Assembly: GCA_029237695.1 (NCBI GenBank)
Contig: CM055265.1
Span: 213,420,506 to 213,484,505, forward strand
Origin: Conchocele bisecta
Lineage: Eukaryota; Mollusca; Bivalvia; Lucinida; Thyasiridae
Direction of reading: 5' to 3'
DNA length: 64,000 nt
Part shown: positions 33,927 through 45,700 of the stretch, one piece after another
Position numbering within the stretch: the first letter of the stretch is position 1
Layout: each line of letters starts with the position of its first letter
Notes under the pieces: generated by a model
The model's input: only the letters and a program-made list of their open reading frames with translations
Told to the model about the DNA's origin: nothing
Database searches by the model: none
Position numbers and translations under genes: made by a program

Positions 33927-35281
33927 ATAACTTTTTCTCATAGGGATGTACATCAATAACCCCTGACCTTTATTTTACCTTCACCTACATTTAACCTTGA
34001 ATTACTTGGTTAATGTTTATAGTCAAGCTTGTATATGGAATACTTCTGGGCCTACATCAACCATACTTGGACAACTTCATCTCCTAGTGATGTACATCAA
34101 TAATCCCTGACCTATATTTGACCTTGACCTACTTTTATCCTTGGATTACTTAGTTATCTCCCCTTGGTTACGGTTTTTACTCAAGCTTGTATATGGAATA
34201 CTCCTGGGCCTACAGCAACCATACTTGGAAAATCACGCACCTACGTCCAAGGTCAAGGTCACTGTTGAAGGTCAAAGGTCAAACCTATTGAAATTCCCTT
34301 CCCTTCCGCTCTATATCTTTCTACACGATGCATGGATTATCAAATGGCTTGGCACAAATGTTTCTCATGATGAAAGTAAGGTGTCGCGATCAATAACCAC
34401 GCACCTACGTCCAAGGTCAAGGTCAAACCTATTGAAATTCCCTTCCGCTCTATATCTTCTACACCGATGCATGGATTATCAATTGCTAACCACGCACCTA
34501 CGTCCAAGGTCACAGTTGAAGGTCAAAGGTCAAACCTATTGAAATTCCCTTCGTCTCTATCTTCTACACCGAACAGCTGGATTATCAAATGGCTTGGCAC
34601 AAATGTTTCTCATGATGAGAAGGTGTGTCGCAATCAATAAACCACGCACCTACGTCCAAGATCAAGGTCACAGTTGAAGGTCAAAGGTCAAAACCTATTG
34701 AAATTCCCTTCCGCTACTATCTTCTACACCGATGCATGGATTATCAAATGCTTGGCACAAATGTTTCTCAGGATGAGAAGTGTGTCGCGATCAATAACCA
34801 CGCACCTACATCCAAGGTCAAGGTCACAGTTGAAGGTCAAAGGTCAAAAATATTGAAATTCCCAAATGGCTTGGCACAAATGTTTCTCACGATGAGAAGG
34901 TGTGTCGCGATCAATAACCACGCACCTACGTCCGAGGTCAAGGTCACTGTTGAAGTCAAAGGTCAAAACCTATGAAATTCCCTTCCGCTCTATGTCTTAC
35001 ACCGATGCATGGATTATCAAATGGCTTAGCACAAATGTTTCTCATGATGAGAAGGTGTGTCACAATCAATAACCACGCACCTACGTCCAAGGTCAAGGTC
35101 ACAGTTGAAGGTCAAAGGTCAAACCTATTGAAATTCCCTTCCGCTCTATATCTTCTACACCGATGCATGGATTATCAAATGCCTTGGCACAAATGTTTCT
35201 CAGGATGAGAAGGTGTGTCTCGATCAATAACCACGCACCTACGTCCAAGGTCAAGGTCATAGTTGAAGGTCAAAGGTCAAA
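33927..35281 (+). repeat. Inserted internal fragment between the two direct repeats
   Basis: Matches the inside of the 38,501-41,769 element from about 39,827 to 41,445, with several monomers shortened. It includes AGGTCA-rich units from about 34,235. No element termini are present at either joint; the left joint shares only TTGG with both partners. Confidence 0.75.
34235..35281 (+). repeat. AGGTCA-rich array, copy 1
   Basis: About seven units of ~100-165 bp: CCACGCACCTACGTCCAAGG, AGGTCAAGGTCA, AGGTCAAAGGTCA, CTATTGAAATTCCCTTCC, GATGCATGGATTATCAAATG and TTGGCACAAATGTTTCTCA. Almost every unit has the two AGGTCA direct repeats. ORFs through it are artefacts. Confidence 0.8.
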
Positions 35282-35957
35282 GGATGGTGTTTTGTTTTGC
35301 GTCCGACCACCCAAGGTGAAGGTCACTGATGACTTGTTCACCTTGTTTGTAAGGCAAAAATGTTTTTTATGCCACCGGGTTTCGAAGAAACGGGTGGCAT
35401 ATAGTGTTTGGACCGTCCGTCCGTCCGTCACACTTTTCGGTTAACCACTTTGTCACAGTTTCTCAAATATGCTGCAGGTGGCATCCGCGTTCGACAGACA
35501 CATTTCTTGTTTTTTCTGTTTTCAATAACTCCTCAACCGCTTCACCGATTTTCATAATATTTGGCCACAATGTGTGTCTAGGGATGGTGCTTTGTTTTGC
35601 ATATGACCCACGTCCGAACGCCGAAGGTCAAGGTCATTGAGGACTTATGTTCACCTTGTTTGTAAGGCAAAACTTTATGTTTTCTTTTTTCAGTGACTCA
35701 TGAACCGCTTCATTGATTTTCACAATATTTGGCCACAATGTGTGTCATGGGAATCCCGGATGCTGCTTTGTTTTGCATACTACCCACGTCCGACCGCCCA
35801 AGGTATTAAGGCTGCCAGCGAGGAGATTAATTTCTTTTAACGATGCCAGTTCTTGTTTTTGTACTTTCTACTGGTAACAACGTATGTCCGAATGTACGAG
35901 GCAATGATGTTGATACAATGTATCGTGGTTAGTCTGCATTCAAAAACTTTTCATTGG
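35282..35957 (+). repeat. Copy A' of the ~680-bp direct repeat
   Basis: Second copy of 33,247-33,926; after CATTGG at 35,957 the sequence continues TTCATTGATTGAATGATG, not seen elsewhere in the window. Confidence 0.85.
35369..35855 (+). mobile_element. Complete rolling-circle-like element, copy 2
   Basis: Same structure as 33,334-33,824 within the duplicated segment; ends GATGCCAGTTCTTG followed by T. Confidence 0.75.
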
Positions 35958-36299
35958 TTCATTGATTGAATGATGTTGTGACATATGAATGGCGTCAGTG
36001 TGATTACATAATATAAACCAGTCCACATTCTCTACAATGAAAATGGCCATTATATTCATTTTGTTGCAGAACATGTCATTGATAAACGTGTCTGACTGGA
36101 GAAATGCGGCGGATGGATATGTGGCCAGTGGACATGTAGCTCAGTCAAATACCACACTCATGTAGCCTGTTCATGTTCTACATTGCTTGTTAGATCCTGA
36201 TCAGACTGATCTGGATTTACACTGGTCGCAAAACCCATGAGCCACATTTCTCTAGTCATAGCCACAAATATAATCCCATCTGTGGTCTTTATCCACTGG

Positions 36300-36620
36300 G
36301 AAACAATAGGAATTCCTTGAGGAGCCTCAGAATTGCTACGTGTTTCATCGCCTTATCGGACAAACTTGATTCCAAAGGGCATCATCAGACTCTGATGAGA
36401 AACAGTAGGAATTGCTCGGTGAACCTCGGAGTTCCTTCAGCATTTCCTAGCATTGACCGATAACCTTGATTTGATACTAAATGACACAAGTCCAGCTATT
36501 CTCTGTCAGGCGTGGCTCAGAAACAGTAAGAATTCCTTGGTGAACCTCTGAATTCCTGCGCGTTTCCTAGCCTTGCCCGATATACTTGATACTGAAGGAC
36601 ACTAGCCTAGTATTCCCTAT
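36300..36620 (+). repeat. Tandem ~100-120-bp units just before SWSAP1 exon A
   Basis: Three units carry GAAACARTARGAATTSCT, GGTGAACCTCKGAATTCC, GTTTCCTAGC and CCGATAAACTTGAT-like blocks. A further single unit is at about 47,915-47,975 in the second intron. Positions 35,958-36,299 hold only a family-2 core near 36,190-36,225. Confidence 0.65.
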
Positions 36621-36636
36621 TGTTGCTATGTTGCAG

Positions 36637-36795
36637 CGGCAAGACGTCGCTATTGTTCCAGGCGGCCGTCAGTTATGCCACGCAGGACCTCCACGTGGTG
36701 GTTATCAGCCCTCGACCTTTGACCCGCATGCCGCCTGCCGTCCACGGCATGACCCGACCCGAGAAGGCAGGACTGCTCAAGACACTGACATTTCA
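36637..36795 (+). CDS. SWSAP1: SWSAP1 exon A (Walker A end)
   Basis: The acceptor is TTGCTATGTTGCAG. The first base completes a codon split after two bases, then GKTSLLFQAAVSYATQDLHV and VVISPRPLTRMPPAVHGM follow. The donor is GTGAGAAAG in phase 2. A family-2 MITE begins 18 bases after the exon end. Confidence 0.8.
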
Positions 36796-39700
36796 GTGAG
36801 AAAGCTGTTTAACCCTTTCAACACCACACGCCTGTATAGTGGTATTGGTAAATAGTGTAGATCCAGATGAGCCGTCTCATCAGGATCTGCACTTTTTGCA
36901 TGTAATTTTCATATTTTTGAGAACAAAAAACCCTTTTCATAAATGGACTTAGTCACTAGTCTGAAAATCATTTTGGATTGGCTGCAAAATTAACATGTCA
37001 AAATCCATTCCAGTTACTTAGGAGTGAAAGGGTTAATATATATATTCATTTTTATGCGCACATTTGAAAACAGGACATACAGCATGATGCTATCCGTCTG
37101 TGTAATTTGCAATTAAATTTTTAATAGCACTGTATCTCTCCAACCTTAATTCAGATTTACTTGAAACTTCACATGCTTCTTTTTCAGCCATGTTTTCATT
37201 CTATACCCCATGTCGAAGGTCAATGTCAAAGGACTCGATTTTGAGTTAAAGGTTTAGTAAAACATAATTACCTTTTGACCATGCCTTAGTAGGCTTTTAT
37301 GTGACTTCCGAGCTATATTTTGTGTCAATTTTGGGTCGTGGTCGTTAGAGAGAATCGCCATATTTGGGTCACTGGTGTATACTACACCATCCCATATTGG
37401 GGCTCCTATAGTGTTCAACAGTGACTCTGAAAGTGGTGAATCTCACTACGTGTCTTGCGACAACAAACTTTTTACTTAACCCTTACTACGTTGAATTAAA
37501 TGTTGTCGTCTGCTGGAAATGTTTTATTTTCAATATTTCTCGACAAAAACCTGGTTTTGACAGCACATGAGATTCTCAGAAAACCAGTTTACTGGAGACG
37601 ATTCTCATGTGCTGTCAAAACCAGTTTTTTGTTTAGAATTAAAGCAAAAATGACAAACAGCTTTCCGTCAACAGCGTAGGAAGGTTTAAATTGTAAGTTG
37701 GGGTATGGTCCGATCCACAAACAGCAGCAAACATGAATTTGCAAATGTATAATTGTGCATGCACAGTTAAGAGTGTTGTTTCAATATAGAGTTGGGGAAT
37801 GCTCTGTAGCCTATTTCACCAACATTGCAAAGTATACTTTCAGGGAGAAATTTTCAATTTTAGGATAAATTTATTAATTTTTATTATACTGAATTTATTA
37901 CATTATCACAGCCATTTTGGCTGTGATAATGTAATAAATTCAGTATAATAATTCTGAGCACTTTTAATCATCAAATATATGCAGTCATTAGTTCGATATG
38001 AAATAATGCATTTCGGGAAAAATAAATGATTACTCCCTCAAAGTATACTTTGCTAGATAAGTATACTTTGCAATGTTGATGAAATAGGCTACAGATGTAC
38101 AAAGTGTCGTATATTTACTTAACAAAATTTTGTTGTTGCACGACACATGCCTACCTATAAGGTGACATTCGCCACTTTCTGGGTCACAGTTGAATTCTAT
38201 AGGAGCCTATTTTAGAGAGCACTGTCTGGGTCACAGTTGAATTCTATTGGAGCCTATTTTAGAGAGCACTGTCTGGGTCACAGTTGAATTCTATAGGAGC
38301 CTATTTTAGATTCAATTCATATGGACACAGCGGTGACATATTCCCTATAGTAAACCAATGTGTTCCCTATTCAGGGATTCCGCTGGGGAAAATAAAAAAA
38401 TCACCAAAAAGATAAAAAAAAAAAAAGAAAAGGAATAACCAATAGGATAAAAATTGGGGATAAAAAATTACAATTTTCTAAAAAAAAAAAATTCCTTTTT
38501 AGCTCGACTATTCGAAGAATAAGTAGAGCTTATGTTGTCACCCCGGCGTCGGCGTCACCGTCACGCCTTGGTTAAGGTTTTTAGTCAAGCTTGTATATGG
38601 AATACTACTGGCCCTACACCCACCATACTTGGACAACTTCATCTCCTAGTGATGTACATCAATAACCCCTGATCTATATTTGACCTTCACCTACATTTCC
38701 TCTTGAATTACTTGGTTAATTCCCCTTGGTTACGGTTTTTAGTCGATCTTGGTTAAGGTTTTTAGTCAAGTTTGTATATGCAATACTACTGGCCATACAC
38801 CCACCATACTTGGACAACTTCATCTCCTAGTGATGCACATCAATAACCCCTGATCTATATTTGATCTTGACCTATATTTCCTCTTGAATTACTTACTTAA
38901 TTCCCCTTGGTTAAGGTTTTTAGTCAACCTTGGTTAAGGTTTTTTTTCAAGCTTGTACATTGAATACTATTGTGCATCCACACACCATACTTCGACAACC
39001 TTTTCTCATAGGTATGTACATCAATAACCCCTGATCTATATTTGACCTTGGCCTACATTTCCTCTTCAATTACTTACTTAATTCCTTTTGGTTAAGGTTT
39101 TTAGTCAACCTTCTATATGGAATACTACTGGCCCTACACCCACCATACTTGGACAACTTCATCTCCTAGTGATGTACATCAACAACCCCTGATCTATATT
39201 TGACCTTCACCTACATTTCCTCTTAAATTACTTAATTCCCCTTGGTTAACGTTTTTAATCAAGCTTGTACATGGAATACTCCTGGCCGTACACCAACCAT
39301 ACTTGGACAACTTCATCTCCTTGTGATGTACATCAACAACCCCTGACCTATATTTGACCTTGACCTACATTTAACATTGAATTACTTACTTAATTCCCCT
39401 TGGTTGAGGTTTTTACTCGACCTTGGTTAAGCTTTTTACTCAAGCTTGTACATGGAATACTATTGTGCATAGACACCATAATTGGACAACCTTTTCTCAT
39501 AGTGATGTACATCAATAACCCCTGATCTATATTTGACCTTGACCTACATTTCCTCTTGAATTACTTACTTAATTCTCTTTGGTTAAGGTTTTTACTCAAG
39601 CTTGTAGATGGAATACTCATGGCCCTACACCAACCATACTTGGACAACTTCATCTCCTAGTGATGTACATCAACAACCCCTGACCTATATTTGACCTTGA

Positions 39701-42700
39701 CCTACATGTAACCTTAAATTACTTACTTATTTCCCCTTGGTTAAGGTTTTTACTCAACCTTGGTTAAGGTTATTAGTCAAGCTTGTAGATGGAATACTAT
39801 TGTGCATACATACACCATACTTGGATAACTTTTTCTCATAGGGATGTACATCAATAACCCCTGACCTTTATTTTACCTTCACCTACATTTAACCTTGAAT
39901 TACTTGGTTAATGTTTATAGTCAAGCTTGTATATGGAATACTTCTGGGCCTACATCAACCATACTTGGACAACTTCATCTCCTAGTGATGTACATCAATA
40001 ATCCCTCGACATATATTTGACCTTGACCTACTTTTATCCTTGGATTACTTAGTTATCTCCCCTTGGTTACGGTTTTTACTCAAGCTTGTATATGGAATAC
40101 TCCTGGGCCTACAGCAACCATACTTGGAAAATCACGCACCTACGTCCAAGGTCAAGGTCACTGTTGAAGGTCAAAGGTCAAACCTATTGAAATTCCCTTC
40201 CGCTCTATATCTTCTACACCGATGCATGGATTATCAAATGGCTTGGCACAAATGTTTCTCATGATGAGAAGGTGTCGCGATCAATAACCACGCACCTACG
40301 TCCAAGGTCAAGGTCAAACCTATTGAAATTCCCTTCCGCTCTATATCTTCTACACCGATGCATGGATTATCAAATTGCTAACCACGCACCTACGTCCAAG
40401 GTCACAGTTGAAGGTCAAAGGTCAAACCTATTGAAATTCCCTTCCGCTCTATATCTTCTACACCGATGCATGGATTATCAAATGGCTTGGCACAAATGTT
40501 TCTCATGATGAGAAGGTGTGTCGCAATCAATAACCACGCACCTACGTCCAAGATCAAGGTCACAGTTGAAGGTCAAAGGTCAAACCTATTGAAATTACCC
40601 TTCCGCTCTATATCTTACTACACCGATGCATGGATTATCAAATGCCTTGGCACAAATGTTTCTCAGGATGAGAAGGTGTGTCGCGATCAATAACCACGCA
40701 CCTACATCCAAGGTCAAGGTCACAGTTGAAGGTCAAAGGTCAAAAATATTGAAATTCCCAAATGGCTTGGCACAAATGTTTCTCACGATGAGAAGGTTGT
40801 GTCGCGATCAATAAACCACGCACCTACGTCCGAGGTCAAGGTCACTGTTGAAGGTCAAAGGTCAAACCTATTGAAATTCCCTTCCGCTCTATGTCTTCTA
40901 CACCGATGCATGGATTATCAAATGGCTTAGCACAAATGTTTCTCATGATGAGAAGGTGTGTCGCGATCAATAACCACGCACCTACGTCCAAGGTCAAGGT
41001 CACAGTTGAAGGTCAAAGGTCAAACCTATTGAAATTCCCTTCCGCTCTATATCTTCTACACTGATGCATGGATTATCAAATTGCTAACCACGCACCTACG
41101 TCCAAGGTCACAGTTGAAGGTCAAAGGTCAAACCTATTGAAATTCCCTTCCGCTCTATATCTTCTACACCGATGCATGGATTATCAAATGGCTTGGCACA
41201 AATGTTTCTCATGATGAGAAGGTGTGTCACAATCAATAACCACGCACCTACGTCCAAGGTCAAGGTCACAGTTGAAGGTCAAAGGTCAAACCTATTGAAA
41301 TTCCCTTCCGCTCTATATCTTCTACACCGATGCATGGATTATCAAATGCCTTGGCACAAATGTTTCTCAGGATGAGAAGGTGTGTCTCGATCAATAACCA
41401 CGCACCTACGTCCAAGGTCAAGGTCATAGTTGAAGGTCAAAGGTCAAACCTATTGAAATTCCCTTCCGCTCTATATCTTCTACACCGATGCATGGATTAT
41501 CACACTATGCCCAGGGTCAAGGTCACAGACTTGATGCGTTTGAAACCTTAACGCTCGGCTAAATGGCTTATAATCATATGCCTCGTTTTCTTTGGCTGCC
41601 AGTGGGGGTATTCGTGTGCCGACAGGCCACATTTCTAGTTTCCCTTGGTTAATGTTTTTAGTCGACCTTGGTTACGGTTTTTATGCAGGCCGCAGCCACC
41701 TTCTTTGTCAAGCTATGTGTACATCGACAACCCTCGTAGTCGAGCTATGATGTTCTCCTACAGCTCTTGTTGTAATCCCTGCCTATTACTGTATTGCAGG
41801 TACCTGAGCGCCGCAGCGGACCTCTTGAAGTACTGCAGCTCAGTGCACATGAAGTCATTGCTGCCCGACATTCTCATTGTCGATGAACTGGAGCACTACG
41901 TCTCTACCCTCACGGTCAGTTCGCCCTGATTATGTTATATGTGACAAGTTGTGCTGGTCTTTGTTAAATAGTGTATTCTAATAGTTAGTGCACATGATTG
42001 TTAAGGTGCTGTTTAAATGCCAGTCACTCGGTCTAGTCATTGCTTCTGATTATACATGTGTAGGGCAGGTCTGACAAAACCAGACTTATCTTACCCCTGG
42101 CCTGTGTAGATCCTGACCATCCAGCCTGACGTCGAGTTCACACACATTGTCATCGAACAAGCTTTTATTAGGTAACCATTGTTGTATCAGGCATTGACCT
42201 GATAGTAACATCCGGGTTACAAAGAAGTGTAAAATGACGTTCCATTGGTCGGATGACGTCATGTGACATTATACAATTATTGTCGTTTGCGGTATTGCCG
42301 CAATTGTTAAAATAAATTGCCACAATCGTGACCCAAGTCAATTGCGGCAAACCGCGGCGGGCGAAATCATAAAACGGATTACCGGCACATTTGCCACAAT
42401 TTGCGGCGTTTTGATGGACAGAAAATGCGGCGTTTTGCGATGTTTTGCTTTATTATTTTATGCTTTATCAATTGCAAATCTAGGTTCCAATGATGTTTGT
42501 TAAATGCAAAATATGTGTTTTGATTGACAAAAGGCACAAACAGATGCACATGTTTAACTTGATTTTGCACGACATATCATCATAGAATAATAAAAATGGT
42601 TTCCTTAATTGGAGGTCGTTGTCGAATTAGGTTGTTAGTAAATAATTAACGTCAGGTGCATCCAATTATTGAATGCACATGCCAATTAATAATCCGTTAA

Positions 42701-45700
42701 ATTCAGGTGCGCAAACTACAACACTTATGTTGCGGCCAACCCAACCCTGATATTGTATTTACTCGATCCTATACTCATTGGCGACAATTCCTTGTGATTA
42801 GCCGCGTAATTGCTTAATTAGTATGCAATGTGTCAATTTTATTATGTTTAGTCCAATACCAAAGGCGAAAACAATCAAGCCAGGTGCATGGAACAAACGA
42901 ATGAAAATTAAATGCAGCAACTCATTTTCGTAATCGAGTACCGTTTTTTTCTTACATTCACGTGCTTTAGTTTTTATTTACATTTACGGTAACCGATTCT
43001 TCGTCAAAACGACAGAATTATGAGATTAATGTCGCCGATACAATAAAATGCGGCGTGTACCGCATTTGCTGCGGTATAAATTTCATAAAAATATGTCATT
43101 CCATTAGATAGATAATAAAGGAAATCTACTGTAAACACATCTAAAACTAGATGGCCGCGGCCTGCATGTCGCGCCTTGTGACGAGGCATGGACACTACAA
43201 AAAAAGATATAGTATAACGAAAAACTTTAACCAAAAAACTTAACCAAAAAACTTAACCAAAAACTTGAACCAAAAAAACTTAACCAAAAACTTCAAAGTA
43301 ATTTGACCTTGACATTGGGCACAGGGGCCGCACGGGAGGGGGTAGAATGAAAATATAGATGATGATAAACACCCATGTGAAGTTTCAAGGTAATGGGCAA
43401 AGCAGTTGCAGAGATATAGTATAACAAAAAACTTTAACCAAAAAACTTAACCAAAAAACTTAAAAAACTTAACCAAAAACTTTAACCAAAGAACTTAACC
43501 AAAAACTTCAAAGTAATTTGACCTTGACATTGGGCACAGGGGCCGCACGGGAGGGGGGTATAATGAAAATATAGATGATGATAAACACCCATATGAAGTT
43601 TCAAGGTAATGGGCAAAGCAGTTGCAGAGATATAGTATAACGAAAAACTTTAACCAAAAAACTTAACCAAAAAACTTAACCAAAAACTTTAACCAAAAAC
43701 TTTAACCAAAAAACTTAACCAAAAACTTCAAAGTAATTTGACCTTGACATTGGGCATTGGGGCCGCACGGAAGGGGGGTAGAATGAAAATATAGATGATG
43801 ATAAACACCCATGTGAAGTTTCGAGGTAATAGGCAAAGTAGTTGCAGAGATATAGTATAACAAAAAACTTTAACAAAAAACTTTAACCAAAAACTTTAAC
43901 CAAAAAACTTAACCAAAAAACTTAACCAAAAACTTTAACCAAAAAACTTAACCAAAAACTTCAAAGTAATTTGACCTTGACATTGGGCACAGGGGCAGCA
44001 CGGGAGGAGGGTAGAATGAAAATATAGATGATGATAAACACCCATGTGAAGTTTCAAGGTAATGGGCAAAGCAGTTGCAGAGATATAGTATAACGAAAAA
44101 CTTTAACCAAAAAACTTAGCCAAAAACCTTAACCAAAAACTTTAACTTTTAACAAAGAACTTAACCAAACACTTCAAAGTAATTTGACCTTGACATGGGC
44201 ACAGGGGGGCCGCACAGGAGGGGGTAATAAATGAAAATATTAGATGATGATAAACACCCGTATGAAGTTTCAAGGTAATGGGCAAAGCAGTTGCAGAGAT
44301 GTAGTATAACGAAAAACTTTAACCAAAAAACTTAAGCAAAAAACTTAAGCAAAAACCTTAACCAAAAAACTTAACCAAAAACTTCAAAGTAATTTGACCT
44401 TGACATTGGGCACAGGGGCCGCACGGGAGGGGGGGTAGAATGAAAATATAGATGATGATAAACACCCGTATGAAGTTTCAAGGTAATGGGCAAAGCAGTT
44501 GCAGAGATGTAGTATAACGAAAAACTTTAACCAAAAAACTTAAGCAAAAAACTTAACCAAAAACCTTAACCAAAAAACTTAACCAAAAACTTCAAAGTAT
44601 GACTTTGACATTGGGCACAGGGGCCGCACGGGAGGGGGGGTAGAATGAAAATATAGATGATGATAAACACCCATGTGAAGTTTCAAGGTAATGGGCAAAG
44701 CATTTGCAGAGATATAGTATAACGAAAAACTTTAACCAAAAACTTTAACCAAAAAACTTAACCAAAAAACTTAACCAAAAACTTTAACCAAAGAAAACTT
44801 AACCAAAAACTTTAACCAAAAAAACTTAACCAAAACAACAACTTAACCAAAAAACTTAACCAAAAACTTTAACCAAAGAACTTAACCAAAAACTTTAACC
44901 AAAAAACTTAACCAAAAACTTTAACCAAAAAACTTAACCAAACAACTTAACCAAAAACTTTAACCGGACACACGTACGTAGTACGTACGTACGTACGTAT
45001 GTACGCCAATCGGCCGACTATATCGCGCTTTCCGCAAGTGGGCGCGACAAAAACATGACGTCACGTCGTTCGGAAACACGTGATCCCACACCTTGCATTC
45101 CATCTGTCCGAGATTTGCATTATGTTCGCCGAAGATAGTCTCAGGTACACAGTCGCCACACAGTTTGTCAATATGTCCGTCCTCGTGTCTGTCCATGCGA
45201 GAAAACGCGAGAATGTAACTGGCCCTAACAGGACACTGTAGTATCATAATCGCCTTAGGAAACGATAATCATGTGCTGTAAAACATTATTTTAATTAACA
45301 AATAGAAGAAATGTGGATATTGGGGAATATGTCAGATGCATATGAAAGGGTTTTCGCGATCTCGTGTAGAGGTCGAAATCGAGTAAATGTGAGTTACACG
45401 ACACTAACAGAACACCATTATAATTCTTGTGTTTTAGGAGGCAATTCTCATGTTTTGTAAAAAAAATAATATTATTTTTTCTAATAAACATATTTTGGCA
45501 GCATATGAGAATCGTCTCCTTAAACGATTTACGTGTCCTGTTAGGGACATGTTACGATCTACTGATGGTGAACACGTGTTGGTCTTTGCTAGTTACATAT
45601 GCAATAAGCCCATTTGTCCGATCACGTCATACATCATCATATGCACGTGCGGTGACGTACTGGGACGTGTGTCGGTATTGGAAAGGGAGACATCAAAGGT

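Noticed and set aside
34141..35208. Series of ORFs with HAPTSKVKVTVEGQRS
   Set aside because: They are translations of the AGGTCA-rich units, broken at unit variants and present in all array copies; no sign of protein selection.
36586..36855. 89-codon ORF over SWSAP1 exon A
   Set aside because: It is in a different frame from the one that joins to exon B and gives the Walker A motif.
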